A stretch of DNA of 64,000 nucleotides, taken from Pleurocapsa minor HA4230-MV1 (GTDB lineage: Bacteria; Cyanobacteriota; Cyanobacteriia; Cyanobacteriales; Xenococcaceae). Below, piece by piece: positions 46,444-55,334 of the stretch (position 1 is the first letter of the stretch; the number at the start of each line of letters is the position of its first letter). The stretch spans positions 27,787 through 91,786 of the forward strand of contig JAHHHZ010000035.1 in NCBI GenBank assembly GCA_019359095.1. The letters run 5' to 3'. Made by a program: the position numbers and the translations under genes. The notes under the pieces were generated by a model. That model did no database searches. It had not been told where the DNA came from and was given only the letters and a program-made list of their open reading frames with translations.

Positions 46444-47172
46444 CTATTTACTTTTCTCGAAGATCCACTCTTGGTATTTACGGGGTGCATTCTTTAATGC
46501 TTCTATTATTTCAGTGTTGTCTTTAAACTCAACCTGAGATAGATGAGATGTCTCTACATAAAATTTGACCTTATCTTCAGTAAAACACCAAGGAGTAACT
46601 GTGAGGGAGTTCTCATCAGACATAGCAATATAGTATTTTTGACCATCAGGCCCATCGTTTATTTCTAGCTTACGGTTATTATCGGGAATTTGCTGCTGAC
46701 ATAAAATTAGAGACAGGCGATCGCACCATTTCATAAACTGATAAGAAGAGTCGGCTTCTTTTTGGCTTACGCCTAATTCTTTGCACCAAACTTGTTGTAA
46801 GCGTTTCTGTTCCTTAACAAAGTCAGCAATTTCTTTTGGTTCATTGCTTTGATGTAGAAAACAAGTATGCATTGAAGTTAATAACGCTACCCATCGTCCT
46901 CGATATAACGCTGATTCGATGTGCTTGTTTAACTTTTCTACCGATGATTTCTGTTTTTCTAAGGTAAAATCTTTGGGCGCACCAGCCTCGGTTAACATAT
47001 CTTCTTCCCATTCCTTTTCTAGATCGTCATGATGAGAAATAGCAGCAATAGTATCGATAATGCGTAGAGGTGAATCCGCTTGATTCCAATGTGCCGCAAT
47101 TTGGGCTGCGAGTAGAGCATGGGCGCGATGGTAAATAATTTCCCAGCCGTCCGCTTTCATGTTTACAATCAT
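46444..47172 (-). CDS. DUF3891 family protein
   Basis: This 242-residue protein shows DUF3891 features: EIIYHRAHALLAAQIAAHW near the start, AISHHDDLEKEW and TSMHTCFLHQ, with conserved His residues and the helical layout of an HD-like fold. No known activity is established. It overlaps in context with a GAF protein two bases upstream, so the pair is almost certainly cotranscribed. The ATG at 47172 is used; an in-frame ATG at 47160 is also possible. Confidence 0.85.
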   Translation of the reverse strand: MIVNMKADGWEIIYHRAHALLAAQIAAHWNQADSPLRIIDTIAAISHHDDLEKEWEEDMLTEAGAPKDFTLEKQKSSVEKLNKHIESALYRGRWVALLTSMHTCFLHQSNEPKEIADFVKEQKRLQQVWCKELGVSQKEADSSYQFMKWCDRLSLILCQQQIPDNNRKLEINDGPDGQKYYIAMSDENSLTVTPWCFTEDKVKFYVETSHLSQVEFKDNTEIIEALKNAPRKYQEWIFEKSK

Positions 47173-47174
47173 CT

Positions 47175-47678
47175 TTATTTTCCTCCACCACTAATATTTT
47201 TTTGTACGTATTGTTGAACTAAGGGGTTCATCTGAATTACCATCGTTTCCATAAATTCTCGATTTGTTGTTGTCCACTGTCGAGGATGCTCAAACACACA
47301 GGGTTGTACAATTCCCCACAACTTTCCTTCTGCACAAAGATGAGCATGAATCAAAGCTCGATGTCCAAATTCACGAGCCTCATACTCACGGTTTACTATC
47401 TCAGGAGAAGCAGTTTCTACATCTTCTACATACACCGCAGGTTTACAATTTAAAGCTGCTGCAAACAGGGGATCTTTAGCTTCTAGATCTGTTTCTACTC
47501 TCCATTGATTACTGCTAAGGTCAGGAACTTGGGGATTACGACAATAGCAACAAGCTACCTGACCTAGACGGCTTTGAGGATCGCGAACATAAAGAAAACA
47601 GCGATCGACCTCTAAAGTATTGGCGATCGCTGTTACTAACTTGACTAAAATATTTTTGGGATCTGCTGAATTAGACAA
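47175..47678 (-). CDS. GAF-domain protein
   Basis: This 167-residue protein reads as a single GAF domain (ANTLEVDRCFLYVRD, HRALIHAHLCAEGKLWGIV and QWTTTNREFMETMVIQMNPLVQQY). It has a Cys-rich CCYC stretch and other Cys residues at about 57-80. No chromophore-type or output domain is seen. The start appears to be TTG at 47678. It is followed after two bases by the DUF3891 gene, suggesting a two-gene unit, perhaps a sensor and a hydrolase-like partner. Confidence 0.8.
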   Translation of the reverse strand: MSNSADPKNILVKLVTAIANTLEVDRCFLYVRDPQSRLGQVACCYCRNPQVPDLSSNQWRVETDLEAKDPLFAAALNCKPAVYVEDVETASPEIVNREYEAREFGHRALIHAHLCAEGKLWGIVQPCVFEHPRQWTTTNREFMETMVIQMNPLVQQYVQKNISGGGK

Positions 47679-47932
47679 TTTTTTACTTGATAATTGAGAA
47701 AAAGAGCAAAAGCGTTACTGATTTAATAGCTAACTGCTAGAAAACCAGCGATCGCAAGTGTGGGTGCAGTGCAAAAGTTCCTTAATATTATTTTATCTAT
47801 ATCGATCTATAAAGTTCATATATCGAAAGTTAATGTTTTTCCCCATATAGAGTTAATATCAAGTTCGCATGATTACTTTAAATAAAGTTATTCCCTAATT
47901 CCCTAGTTCCCTAATTCCCCACTATTCAAACA

Positions 47933-47961
47933 TTTAACTGTTCAAACGTACCTGATATAAT
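47933..47961 (+). promoter_or_regulatory. Sigma-70-type promoter candidate
   Basis: A consensus -10 TATAAT (47956-47961) is preceded by TTAACT (47933-47938) at 17 bp, a fair -35. It lies 61 bases before a small membrane-protein gene and the TrkA-type gene. The -10 is perfect and the -35 matches four of six. Confidence 0.55.
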
Positions 47962-48022
47962 ATCTAGCTAGAAAATTTCAGTTTCAGTCTAATAAATAGT
48001 TAGATTGTGAGCGGAAGATTCT

Positions 48023-48109
48023 ATGTCAAGGTATTTTGCAGTACTAACAATTGTACTACTGCTTGGAATGGTATTGATATCGAACTTTGCTGATGAAAAA
48101 AAAGTATAG
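48023..48109 (+). CDS. Small single-pass membrane protein, 28 aa
   Basis: The frame begins MSRYFAVLTIVLLLGMVLI and ends NFADEKKV: one membrane helix with a charged tail. A ribosome-binding site (ggaag) lies before the ATG, and a consensus -10 promoter is further upstream. It resembles in size the tiny photosystem and cytochrome subunits, but I do not recognise it. The next gene downstream is a TrkA-type protein. Confidence 0.55.
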   Translation: MSRYFAVLTIVLLLGMVLISNFADEKKV

Positions 48110-48203
48110 AAGCAATGAATTTCGGGTCGGAGTGATTATAATTTCAGTTCGTCACAATTACCTGTAAAGTGAAATAAAAAGTTGAAGAGCATTTTAGACA
48201 GCT

Positions 48204-48881
48204 ATGTACGTGCTAATTGGTGGATCGGGTTTAGTAGGACTAAGTTTAGCCCAAAAACTAGTGGAACTTAGGCATACGGTCGCCGTTGTCGATATTGATC
48301 CTAACGCTTGTCGCTATGCCCGGGAACAATTGGGGGTAATGGCTTTTGAAGGCAGCGCTGTGAAGACAGAAGTATTGTTAGAAGCGGGAATTCTTAAAGC
48401 CGATGCCGTGGCAGCCGTTCTCCGAAACGATGCTTTGAACTTAGCACTGGTGGCGCTGGCTAAAAATTACGGTGTTCCTCAAATTCTCTCTCGAATGCGC
48501 CATCGCGATTTTGCCGATCCCTTATCCTTAACAGGAGCCACTCATATCGTCAGTACTGTCGATTTAGCGGTTTCAACGATGGTTAATGCCATCGAGTATC
48601 CCCAAGTGGAATCGATGATGCACTTCGAGCAAGGACAGATAGAAGTTCTAAAACTTGCCATCCCCAACAATTGCTACGTGGTAGGTCGTAGCGTCGCCGA
48701 AATTGCCCAAGATCCGAAGTTTCCTACGGGTTCTCTTGTCATTGGCTATCAAGCTCATCCCCACGAGGATTTGACTATCCCTAACGGCAGTACAGTCCTT
48801 GAGTCCGGTTCGACCATATTGATGGTGACTAAACCCGGACTATTACATCAAGTCATTGATTTTATTGAAGGCTGTAAATAA
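48204..48881 (+). CDS. TrkA-type NAD-binding potassium uptake regulator
   Basis: This 225-residue protein has a RCK N-domain with Rossmann motif (IGGSGLVGLSLAQKL, then VVDIDPNACRYA) and a C-domain (about 140-225). These gate Trk/Ktr channels by binding NAD(H). It lacks membrane segments, so a channel subunit must be elsewhere. It converges on a CPA1 antiporter gene, so two ion-handling genes face each other across a 250-base fragment region. Confidence 0.9.
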   Translation: MYVLIGGSGLVGLSLAQKLVELRHTVAVVDIDPNACRYAREQLGVMAFEGSAVKTEVLLEAGILKADAVAAVLRNDALNLALVALAKNYGVPQILSRMRHRDFADPLSLTGATHIVSTVDLAVSTMVNAIEYPQVESMMHFEQGQIEVLKLAIPNNCYVVGRSVAEIAQDPKFPTGSLVIGYQAHPHEDLTIPNGSTVLESGSTILMVTKPGLLHQVIDFIEGCK

Positions 48882-48894
48882 TTAGTTTTAATGA

Positions 48895-49146
48895 AACATA
48901 GAGCGTCCTATTGAGATCGCTGCTCTGGCTTCTGTCGATTTTTTTGTTGATACGACTGATACAAGTGGAGGTTCGGGAGCGAATTTTATTGTCGAGTGGG
49001 TCGCTCAAACAGAAGTTTCTGAACCTGCCATTGAGGCAATTATGATTGGTAGTAGTTTCCAACAAGGAATTTCTTTTATCAGTCCCGGCAGAGTCATTAA
49101 AAATCAAAATCATCGCAAACCTTCAACTTCTGTACCGGGTTTCTAA
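48895..49146 (+). pseudogene. Gene fragment without start codon
   Basis: After a TGA at 48892-48894 an open frame of 83 codons runs to a TAA at 49144-49146. It encodes protein-like sequence (VDFFVDTTDTSGGSGANF then IEAIMIGSSFQQGISFI) but has no ATG, GTG or TTG before its middle. I do not recognise the family. It is probably a 3' remnant of a lost gene, squeezed between the TrkA-type gene and the antiporter. Confidence 0.45.
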
Positions 49147-49153
49147 AAAAACC

Positions 49154-50707
49154 CTAGTCCTCCTCTAACCTTAGCAGTTGTTCGTCGATAGTTTGTAAGC
49201 GCGATCGCACAATTGTTTCTGAGAGGATTCGCTTACGCATCGCCTCGTTGAGCGCTGCTTTCTCTGCTAACAGTAAGCGGCGGCGAATTGTATCGAGTTT
49301 AGTCAACTCGTTACTTTGATTGCCAAACTCATCCGAACGATGATTATAGATCTCGCGCAATGCCTTTTCTGCCCCTGCTACTCGCACCTGATAAGCAGCT
49401 CGCATTTCTTCATAAACAGCTTTGGGCAATACTCCTGACTTCAAAAGACTGTCTAATTCATCCTGAGCTGCTTTAGCTGTCATCAACTGGGCTTGCCATT
49501 GTTCAATCTGTTGGCGAGAGCTTGAAAAGTTAGATAATTTCAGCCGCTTAACTAGCCAAGGTAAGCTTAATCCCTGTCCTACCAGGGAGAAAAGTACTGC
49601 ACCAAAGACCAAAGTAATGATTTCTGCTCGTTCTGGCAGAGCGAAAGGAACGCTAAGAGCCAGTGCCATCGAAAGAGAGCCTTTAATGTTACCGAAAAAC
49701 AGAACGTGCTGCCAGCGTAGGGGAATTGGACGGTCAAACCAGCGAAGCCCTGCTAAAAGTGGATAGACTGAAAAAATTCGTCCTAGTTGGTACGCGAGAA
49801 CGACGAACAGAATGGATGGCAAGATCCTCCAAAGCGTTATTGGGTTAATTTCTATACCAATTAGCAGAAAAATAAAGGAATTGACCCCAAAACTGGCATA
49901 TTCCCAAAAACTCAACAATGTAATTCGCTCAGAAGCGGAAGGAGTGCGAGAAATCCCAAGATTTCCGAAAATCAATCCAGCCACGACCACAGCCACAGCA
50001 CCCGATACGCCGAGAAATTGTCCAACCTGAAAAGTTCCTAATGAAACTGCGACTGTGAGTAAGAGACTGCTGAGGGGATCGTCTAAACGAGTAAATATCG
50101 GTAGACTCAAGTAACCCAAGACCAATCCTACGACACTGCCTCCGAGAGCGACATACAGTAGTTCTTGAACTCCCCCTAGAAAGGTGAGCGAACCTGTTTC
50201 ATATACTGTCAAAATCAGGTTAAACGAAACTAAAGCAGCAGCATCATTTAAAAGGGTTTCTCCTTCAACGATGGTGGAAAGCTTTGAGGGGACGTGGATT
50301 TCTTTAAAAACGGCAATCATGGAGACTGTATCTGTGTTTGCCAGGATTACTCCTATAAGCAGTGCGGGGATCCAAGTCAGTCCAAGCCCAAATTTTAACA
50401 GAGCAGCAATAATAGCAGAAGAAAACACCGACCCTGGACCAGCTAGCAGGGCAATTGGTTTAAATGTGCTTCGTAAACGACTGAGATCTGTATTAATAGC
50501 AGCGTCAAAGAGCAGAATTGGCAGGAGAAGATTCAAAACCAGGGAAGGATCTAAACCAATACGACGAGAAAATACCTCAGTAATCGGCAAACCTGCTAAT
50601 ACCAAACCCGTGACATAAGGAATTCGCAGCCATCGTGACAAAAGAGCTACGCCAGTGGCAACGAGCAAGAGAATGACGAGAATTTGAACTAAAGAAGAAA
50701 CATTCAT
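49154..50707 (-). CDS. CPA1-type sodium/proton antiporter
   Basis: This 517-residue protein has about 12 membrane helices (residues 1-390) and a soluble C-terminal region (about 400-517) rich in Arg, Glu and Leu that could form a coiled coil. The core motif EGETLLNDAAALV contains the acidic pair expected of NhaP-type antiporters, preceded by NTDTVSMIAVF. It likely exchanges Na+ or K+ for protons at the plasma membrane. It faces the TrkA-type gene and has a 31-residue mini-ORF directly upstream. Confidence 0.92.
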   Translation of the reverse strand: MNVSSLVQILVILLLVATGVALLSRWLRIPYVTGLVLAGLPITEVFSRRIGLDPSLVLNLLLPILLFDAAINTDLSRLRSTFKPIALLAGPGSVFSSAIIAALLKFGLGLTWIPALLIGVILANTDTVSMIAVFKEIHVPSKLSTIVEGETLLNDAAALVSFNLILTVYETGSLTFLGGVQELLYVALGGSVVGLVLGYLSLPIFTRLDDPLSSLLLTVAVSLGTFQVGQFLGVSGAVAVVVAGLIFGNLGISRTPSASERITLLSFWEYASFGVNSFIFLLIGIEINPITLWRILPSILFVVLAYQLGRIFSVYPLLAGLRWFDRPIPLRWQHVLFFGNIKGSLSMALALSVPFALPERAEIITLVFGAVLFSLVGQGLSLPWLVKRLKLSNFSSSRQQIEQWQAQLMTAKAAQDELDSLLKSGVLPKAVYEEMRAAYQVRVAGAEKALREIYNHRSDEFGNQSNELTKLDTIRRRLLLAEKAALNEAMRKRILSETIVRSRLQTIDEQLLRLEED

Positions 50708-50803
50708 TTAAACAGATCTTATAAATCCTAAATAGGTTTTATAAAGTATAAAGGCTACTACTTTCAACTTTTCATCAATAATTTCTTGTTCTTCTGGTGT
50801 CAT
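50708..50803 (-). CDS. Possible 31-residue upstream protein
   Basis: The frame starts MTPEEQEIIDEKLKVV and its stop codon abuts the antiporter ATG with no gap, an arrangement that would allow translational coupling. There is no motif or recognised family. It may be a leader peptide, a small helix-rich protein or chance. Confidence 0.3.
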   Translation of the reverse strand: MTPEEQEIIDEKLKVVAFILYKTYLGFIRSV

Positions 50804-50997
50804 ACTTAGTTCACAATAGTTTATATGTTCATCTTTCGGCAGAGATACAAACAACAATTAAAGTTGGTCAACGTCATGGCAAGCCAATTGTTCTCATAGT
50901 TCTTGCTCAAAAAATGCATGAGTCTGGACATCAATTTTACTTGTCAGATAAAGGCGTTTGGTTAACTCAGTCAGTTCCTATACAATTTAACTGTTAA
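50797..50997 (+). pseudogene. 3' remnant of RNA 2'-phosphotransferase KptA
   Basis: From about 50815 the plus-strand frame reads a typical KptA C-terminus: YVHLSAE, VGQRHGKPIVLIV, KMHESGHQFYLSDKGVWLT and VPIQF. KptA removes a splice-junction 2'-phosphate from RNA, and full proteins have about 180 residues. Only about 60 remain, with the N-terminal half missing, so this is a truncated remnant rather than an active gene. A GTG at 50797 would give a short product. Confidence 0.75.
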
Positions 50998-51062
50998 AAA
51001 TATTTTTGATGCTTACTTTATTGATATTGCTTAATCACCTATTTTTGGGGTTAGTTAATTAC

Positions 51063-51098
51063 CAAAAAAATCCACGCTAAAATCTGAAATTAGCGTGG
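51063..51098 (-). terminator. Rho-independent terminator after the repeat protein gene
   Basis: CCACGCTAA (51072-51080) pairs perfectly with TTAGCGTGG (51090-51098), nine base pairs and a short loop. On the minus strand a run of T (the A run at 51064-51070) follows. It lies about 70 bases past the stop of the 51169-54312 gene. Confidence 0.85.
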
Positions 51099-51168
51099 AA
51101 AGAAGGATTTTAATTTTTAGTTCAAAAGCAATATTCTCTTTTTTTTCCTATTTACTTCTGCAATCAAT

Positions 51169-54100
51169 CTAATAACTAACAGCCACAAACCCAGCGATCG
51201 CACTGGCTACTAAAGAGGTGAAAGAAGCACCGAATAACCACCAAGCTGCATCGCTAACGGCTTTTCTGGTATCTTTGGCTTGTCTTTTCGCTTCTGCTTT
51301 AATAGCGCTCAGACGTTTTTGGGTTTCTTGCTGGATACGTTCAGCTTGATTCAATACGCCATCTCGTGCTTCCTCAATGCGATTAACAATCTGATTAGCT
51401 TGTTCTTCAGAAATGTCTTCGCGAGAACTTAAGACAGCAATTAGAGTATCACGATCAAATTCACCTAAGCGATCGCGCAAGGCTTCAAATCCTACTTTGG
51501 GATCGTCAAATATTTGAGCAAAGTCTTGTTTAATCCCTTCATAGTTAAGTTCGGGACGTTCTAGAGAATTGAGATAATCTCGAACCTTACCGAAAATACT
51601 GTCAAGCACAGACTGCATCTTCTGTTGAATCTGTTGAAACTGCTCTTGGATTGAGTCACGCACGGATACAATGCGAGCGACAATTTGATTGGCTTCTTCT
51701 TCGGATATGTCTTCTCGTTGAGAAAGTACCGCAACCAAAGTTTCGCGATCAAACTGAGAAAATCGTTCTAGCAAAGTACCCATTCCTGCACGGGGATCTT
51801 GCACTAAGATTTGCAGATCGCGCTTGATTCCTTCAGGATTAAGTTCTTCTTTATCAGTATTGCGCAGATAGTTTTCCAGATTGGCTTCAAAGTCCAATAC
51901 CTGTTTGGTGGTTCGTTTTGCCAAACGCTGTGGCGCACGAACGATATTTTGAATTGCCTCTTCTACTTGGTCGATAGTTTGATTAACTTGCTCTTCGCTC
52001 AAGTCTTCTCGCTGGGATAGTAATTTGACTAGAGTTTCCCGATCTACTTGAGAAAGGCGATCGCGCAAGGCTAAAGCACCTTCTTTGGGATTATCGAGCA
52101 ATTTAGTCAAATCTTGCTGAATTCCTTCAGGATTAAGCTCTTGTAAGTTAGTATTGCGCAGATATTCGCTAATCGAAGCGATTGTTGCTTGGGAACGTTG
52201 TTTAGCTTGCTCGGCTACCTGCTGTGGTGCTTGCAAAATACGATCTCGTACAGATTCAGCGCGATCGATAATTTGATTGATTTGTTCTTCGCTCAAATCT
52301 TCTCGCTGTGATAATAGCTGTACTAGAGTATCGCGATCAAACTGTGATACTCGCGTCTGTAAAGCTTTAAATCCTGCTTGTGGATCTTCTAGCAGCGTTT
52401 GTAATTCCCGTTCAATCGCGTCGGGATTTAGTTCTTCTTTTTGAGTATTACGCAGATAGTCTTCCACTCTTTGTCTTACTTCTTGAGCCTTGGCTTGCGT
52501 TTGCTCTTGCAATTCTCTGGCTCGATTTAAAACATTCTCGCGGGTATGCTCAAGTTGACCGACGATATTATTAGCTTCTTCTTCACTAATGTCGTCTCTT
52601 TGCTTGAGTAGTTGCACCAGAGTATCGCGATCGAATTGCGAGAAGCGTTTTTGTAGCTCTTCCAATCCTGCGTTTGGATCTTCGAGTAGAGTAGAAAAAT
52701 CCTGTCCAATCGCGTCAGGATTAAGCTCTTCTTTACCAGTCGAACGGAGGTAATTTTCAATTCTGCTACGCAGATCTTGAGATGTTTCTTCACTGTCGGC
52801 ATTTTGCACAGTTTCTAGAACTTCGATGCGTATTTGCTCCATGTCTTTAGCAATGTTGCCAATTCTCGATGGACTGAAATCGCCGCGTCGTTTCAGTAAA
52901 TAAACAAAATACTCTTTATTGAGTTGTGACAATTGTTGGCTAACGCTTCCAGCATTGGCATTAGGATCGTAGATAACTTCTTTGAATTCATCGATCAGAT
53001 TGCGATGGTTAAATTGCCAAGGCAATGAATTGAGAATGTAATCTTCTATGTCAGCTTGAATCGTCTTAGAAGATGCGACAGGAGCTATTTCTGTTACTTT
53101 TTCGCCTGCTTTATCTCTCAACTCTTGTAACTTATGAGTAATCTGCTCGACATCTACTTGTTGAGCTTTACCTTTAAGCTGTTGCAATTGGCTAGTGATT
53201 TTGTCGATATCCACATCAGAAAGGTTAACTCTCTCCATGACGGCTGGTATAGCCCTACCAACGCCTGTTTGAACAGCTTGTCTGACTATGCCATTACTTT
53301 TGCCATTGCCCGATGTTCCCGCTGCAACTAATTCTTGAATTCGTTCGTTGAGCTTTTCTGTATTCAGCTCGTCTGGGTTGGTTTCTTTGATTAAAGTAAT
53401 GATTTTCTCAGTGGGATTTTGGCGATTGAGAACTTGTTGCCAAACACCTTCTAGTTGCTCGCCAACGCGGTTAAGATCTGTTTTAGACAAGTTGGTACGA
53501 CTGCCTAGAAAATCTATCAAAGTCTCACGGTTGATATTGTTGAGCAAATCGCGTTGCGAAGCTATGCCCCCAGGCATATCGCCGAGAGATTCTAAATCTA
53601 CATCACCTAGTAACTTTTCAAATTGAGAGCGAATTTCGGGAATATTTAATGAAGGTAATTGTAGAGAACTTAAAGAAGTCGCTAAAGTCTGATTGAGTTT
53701 TTCAGGAGTTAAACCAGAAGTTAATTCTTCACGCACGGCAGCAGTAATATCTTCAGCTGTGGCGATCGCACTTTTTCTGGCAATATTGGCACCAATCGCA
53801 CCAGTTGCTGTTCCCATCAACCCTTGTAAGCCAGAGGTGGCAGTATTAACTAAAGAACCAATTAAAGAACCTACTGCCGAGGAACCCAGCCACATAATCA
53901 GCGAAAAATAGGCAGCCCAGATCACTATCCCAATAATTACACCTAGTAAGGGGCTTTCAATCAAACTCAGTTTGACTGCTAAATAGGAAGCAGCGAATAA
54001 GGCAATACTGCCAGTAATTAATGCCCAAAGCCCAATTTTTGCTTCAGTTTTACGAACTTTTCCGCCTAAAGTATCTGGTCGATCATCATCGTCATCGTCG

Positions 54101-54312
54101 TCATCGCTAGCTAGAATCGGAATTCCGACAGCAACTGTAAAATTAGTTAATAATAATTGAAAGGCAAATGCCATTAAGATCCCAGCCAATAATGCTACCA
54201 GGAATTTGGGGCCAGAAAAAAGAACGGAAGATTCTTCTGGCATTAAATCTCTTTCAACTATTGAATATTGCGCTAGCTTGTATAAATTAAAAACAAGTTC
54301 ATTAGCAAACAT
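51169..54312 (-). CDS. Repeat-rich membrane protein, 1047 aa
   Basis: I do not recognise a named family. Residues 36-145 contain about three membrane helices with an Asp-rich loop (eight Asp at about 70-77), and one more helix ends the protein (about 1022-1045). Between them lies a long soluble helical region with five close repeats of about 98 residues starting near 517, 616, 714, 811 and 909, each with a YLR(N/S)T...EELNP(D/E)(A/G)I and FDR(D/E)TLVxLLSQREDxSEE core, and one divergent copy near 421. Both ends would sit in the membrane. It could be a scaffold or tether, but no function is known. A strong terminator follows. Confidence 0.8.
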   Translation of the reverse strand: MFANELVFNLYKLAQYSIVERDLMPEESSVLFSGPKFLVALLAGILMAFAFQLLLTNFTVAVGIPILASDDDDDDDDRPDTLGGKVRKTEAKIGLWALITGSIALFAASYLAVKLSLIESPLLGVIIGIVIWAAYFSLIMWLGSSAVGSLIGSLVNTATSGLQGLMGTATGAIGANIARKSAIATAEDITAAVREELTSGLTPEKLNQTLATSLSSLQLPSLNIPEIRSQFEKLLGDVDLESLGDMPGGIASQRDLLNNINRETLIDFLGSRTNLSKTDLNRVGEQLEGVWQQVLNRQNPTEKIITLIKETNPDELNTEKLNERIQELVAAGTSGNGKSNGIVRQAVQTGVGRAIPAVMERVNLSDVDIDKITSQLQQLKGKAQQVDVEQITHKLQELRDKAGEKVTEIAPVASSKTIQADIEDYILNSLPWQFNHRNLIDEFKEVIYDPNANAGSVSQQLSQLNKEYFVYLLKRRGDFSPSRIGNIAKDMEQIRIEVLETVQNADSEETSQDLRSRIENYLRSTGKEELNPDAIGQDFSTLLEDPNAGLEELQKRFSQFDRDTLVQLLKQRDDISEEEANNIVGQLEHTRENVLNRARELQEQTQAKAQEVRQRVEDYLRNTQKEELNPDAIERELQTLLEDPQAGFKALQTRVSQFDRDTLVQLLSQREDLSEEQINQIIDRAESVRDRILQAPQQVAEQAKQRSQATIASISEYLRNTNLQELNPEGIQQDLTKLLDNPKEGALALRDRLSQVDRETLVKLLSQREDLSEEQVNQTIDQVEEAIQNIVRAPQRLAKRTTKQVLDFEANLENYLRNTDKEELNPEGIKRDLQILVQDPRAGMGTLLERFSQFDRETLVAVLSQREDISEEEANQIVARIVSVRDSIQEQFQQIQQKMQSVLDSIFGKVRDYLNSLERPELNYEGIKQDFAQIFDDPKVGFEALRDRLGEFDRDTLIAVLSSREDISEEQANQIVNRIEEARDGVLNQAERIQQETQKRLSAIKAEAKRQAKDTRKAVSDAAWWLFGASFTSLVASAIAGFVAVSY

Positions 54313-54456
54313 AATTATTTATTTCCTCGCCTAGTTTAATTAACTCGTATCGTTTTCTTGAGGAATGCGTTAATTACTACTAGGCTAGACTTTTTCTTAA
54401 CTTTGCCAGCACCTCCTAAAGTAATAAGTTTTGCTCCACCCAAAGATAGATTTATC

Positions 54457-54536
54457 AATGAGCAGTGAGCAGTGAACAATGAGCAATGAGCAATGAGCAA
54501 TGAGCAATGAACAGTAAACAGTGAGCAGTGAACAAT
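54457..54536. repeat. Tandem repeat array (gagcaat/gagcagt units)
   Basis: About eleven head-to-tail units of the type gagcaat, gagcagt and gaacaat lie in the gap upstream of the repeat-protein gene. The 54313-54781 gap has no gene; it also holds a CCTAAAGG element (54563-54590) and a MITE-like element. Confidence 0.85.
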
Positions 54537-54590
54537 TGATTAACCGACACGGTAGCCCGAATGCCCTAAAGGACGAAGCGACCCTAAAGG

Positions 54591-54725
54591 TAAGTAGTTA
54601 GGCGGAATTAAATATAAAACCAAAAACAAGATAAATTTTAATGGTAATTAGTTATCTCTCCCTAATTCCCTAGTTCCCTAATTCCCTACCAGACTATCTT
54701 CTAATTAATCTGACCTACCTACTTA
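54591..54725 (+). mobile_element. MITE-like element, copy 1 (135 bp)
   Basis: The ends are imperfect inverted repeats: taagtagttaggcggaatta on the left and the complement of attaatctgacctacctactta on the right. A second copy (60864-60990) is nearly identical through most of its length. There is no coding frame, which fits a non-autonomous element mobilised by a transposase elsewhere. Left and right TA dinucleotides could be a target duplication. Confidence 0.75.
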
Positions 54726-54781
54726 TATCCGTAGGTGTACCACAAGGGCATAACATATTCGTGATAGACACCGTTGTGTTG

Positions 54782-55159
54782 TTAACTACTGACGGATTCT
54801 CTTAAACGACGAAGGCGATCGCTATAACTACGCATTATTTCTAAAGCAAACATGGGAGTTTGTTGTACAGCAAAAAGAAAGTTTTTGCGTTCCATAATGG
54901 CTAACTTGCAATCGGTTTTGGCGATCGCTGTGGAAGCGCGTTTACTATCGATATGAACTAATGCTCCCTCGCCAAAGATATCACCATGATAGATGGTCTC
55001 TAATACTTGTCCATTAACTGAAATTTCTACTTCTCCTTCTAGGATGCCATACATAACACTTCCTGCATCTCCCAAGGTAAATATCACATCTCCAGCACAA
55101 ACATTGTGAGGCTCAGGAGATGTTTGAAAAATTTCTACAGTTTTGACTGGTGATAACAC
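54782..55159 (-). CDS. Single-domain cyclic-nucleotide-binding protein
   Basis: This 125-residue protein is one cNMP-binding domain and no more: GDVIFTLGDAGSVMYGILEGEVEI, then FGEGALVHIDSKRASTAIA, which keeps the FGE...R pattern of the phosphate cassette. It could bind cAMP or cGMP and act on a partner protein; no effector domain is attached. The start is GTG at 55159. It is not linked to an adjacent operon. Confidence 0.85.
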   Translation of the reverse strand: MLSPVKTVEIFQTSPEPHNVCAGDVIFTLGDAGSVMYGILEGEVEISVNGQVLETIYHGDIFGEGALVHIDSKRASTAIAKTDCKLAIMERKNFLFAVQQTPMFALEIMRSYSDRLRRLRESVSS

Positions 55160-55334
55160 TTAATTTAACCTCTACTAATAATATTTTTAATTATGCTGCT
55201 CACTATGTAACAAGTATATTACTAAGCTTTTAAGCCAACACGATCTTGAGTAAATATTAGATTAACAGATGATTAAGGCAAAATTATCAACTTAAGTACT
55301 AAAAATATACAATGGAGCAACTTAACAGCAAAAT

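Noticed and set aside
46286..46537. Plus-strand frame rich in Val/Ala
   Set aside because: It is the Cys/Gly repeat of the preceding gene read in another frame.
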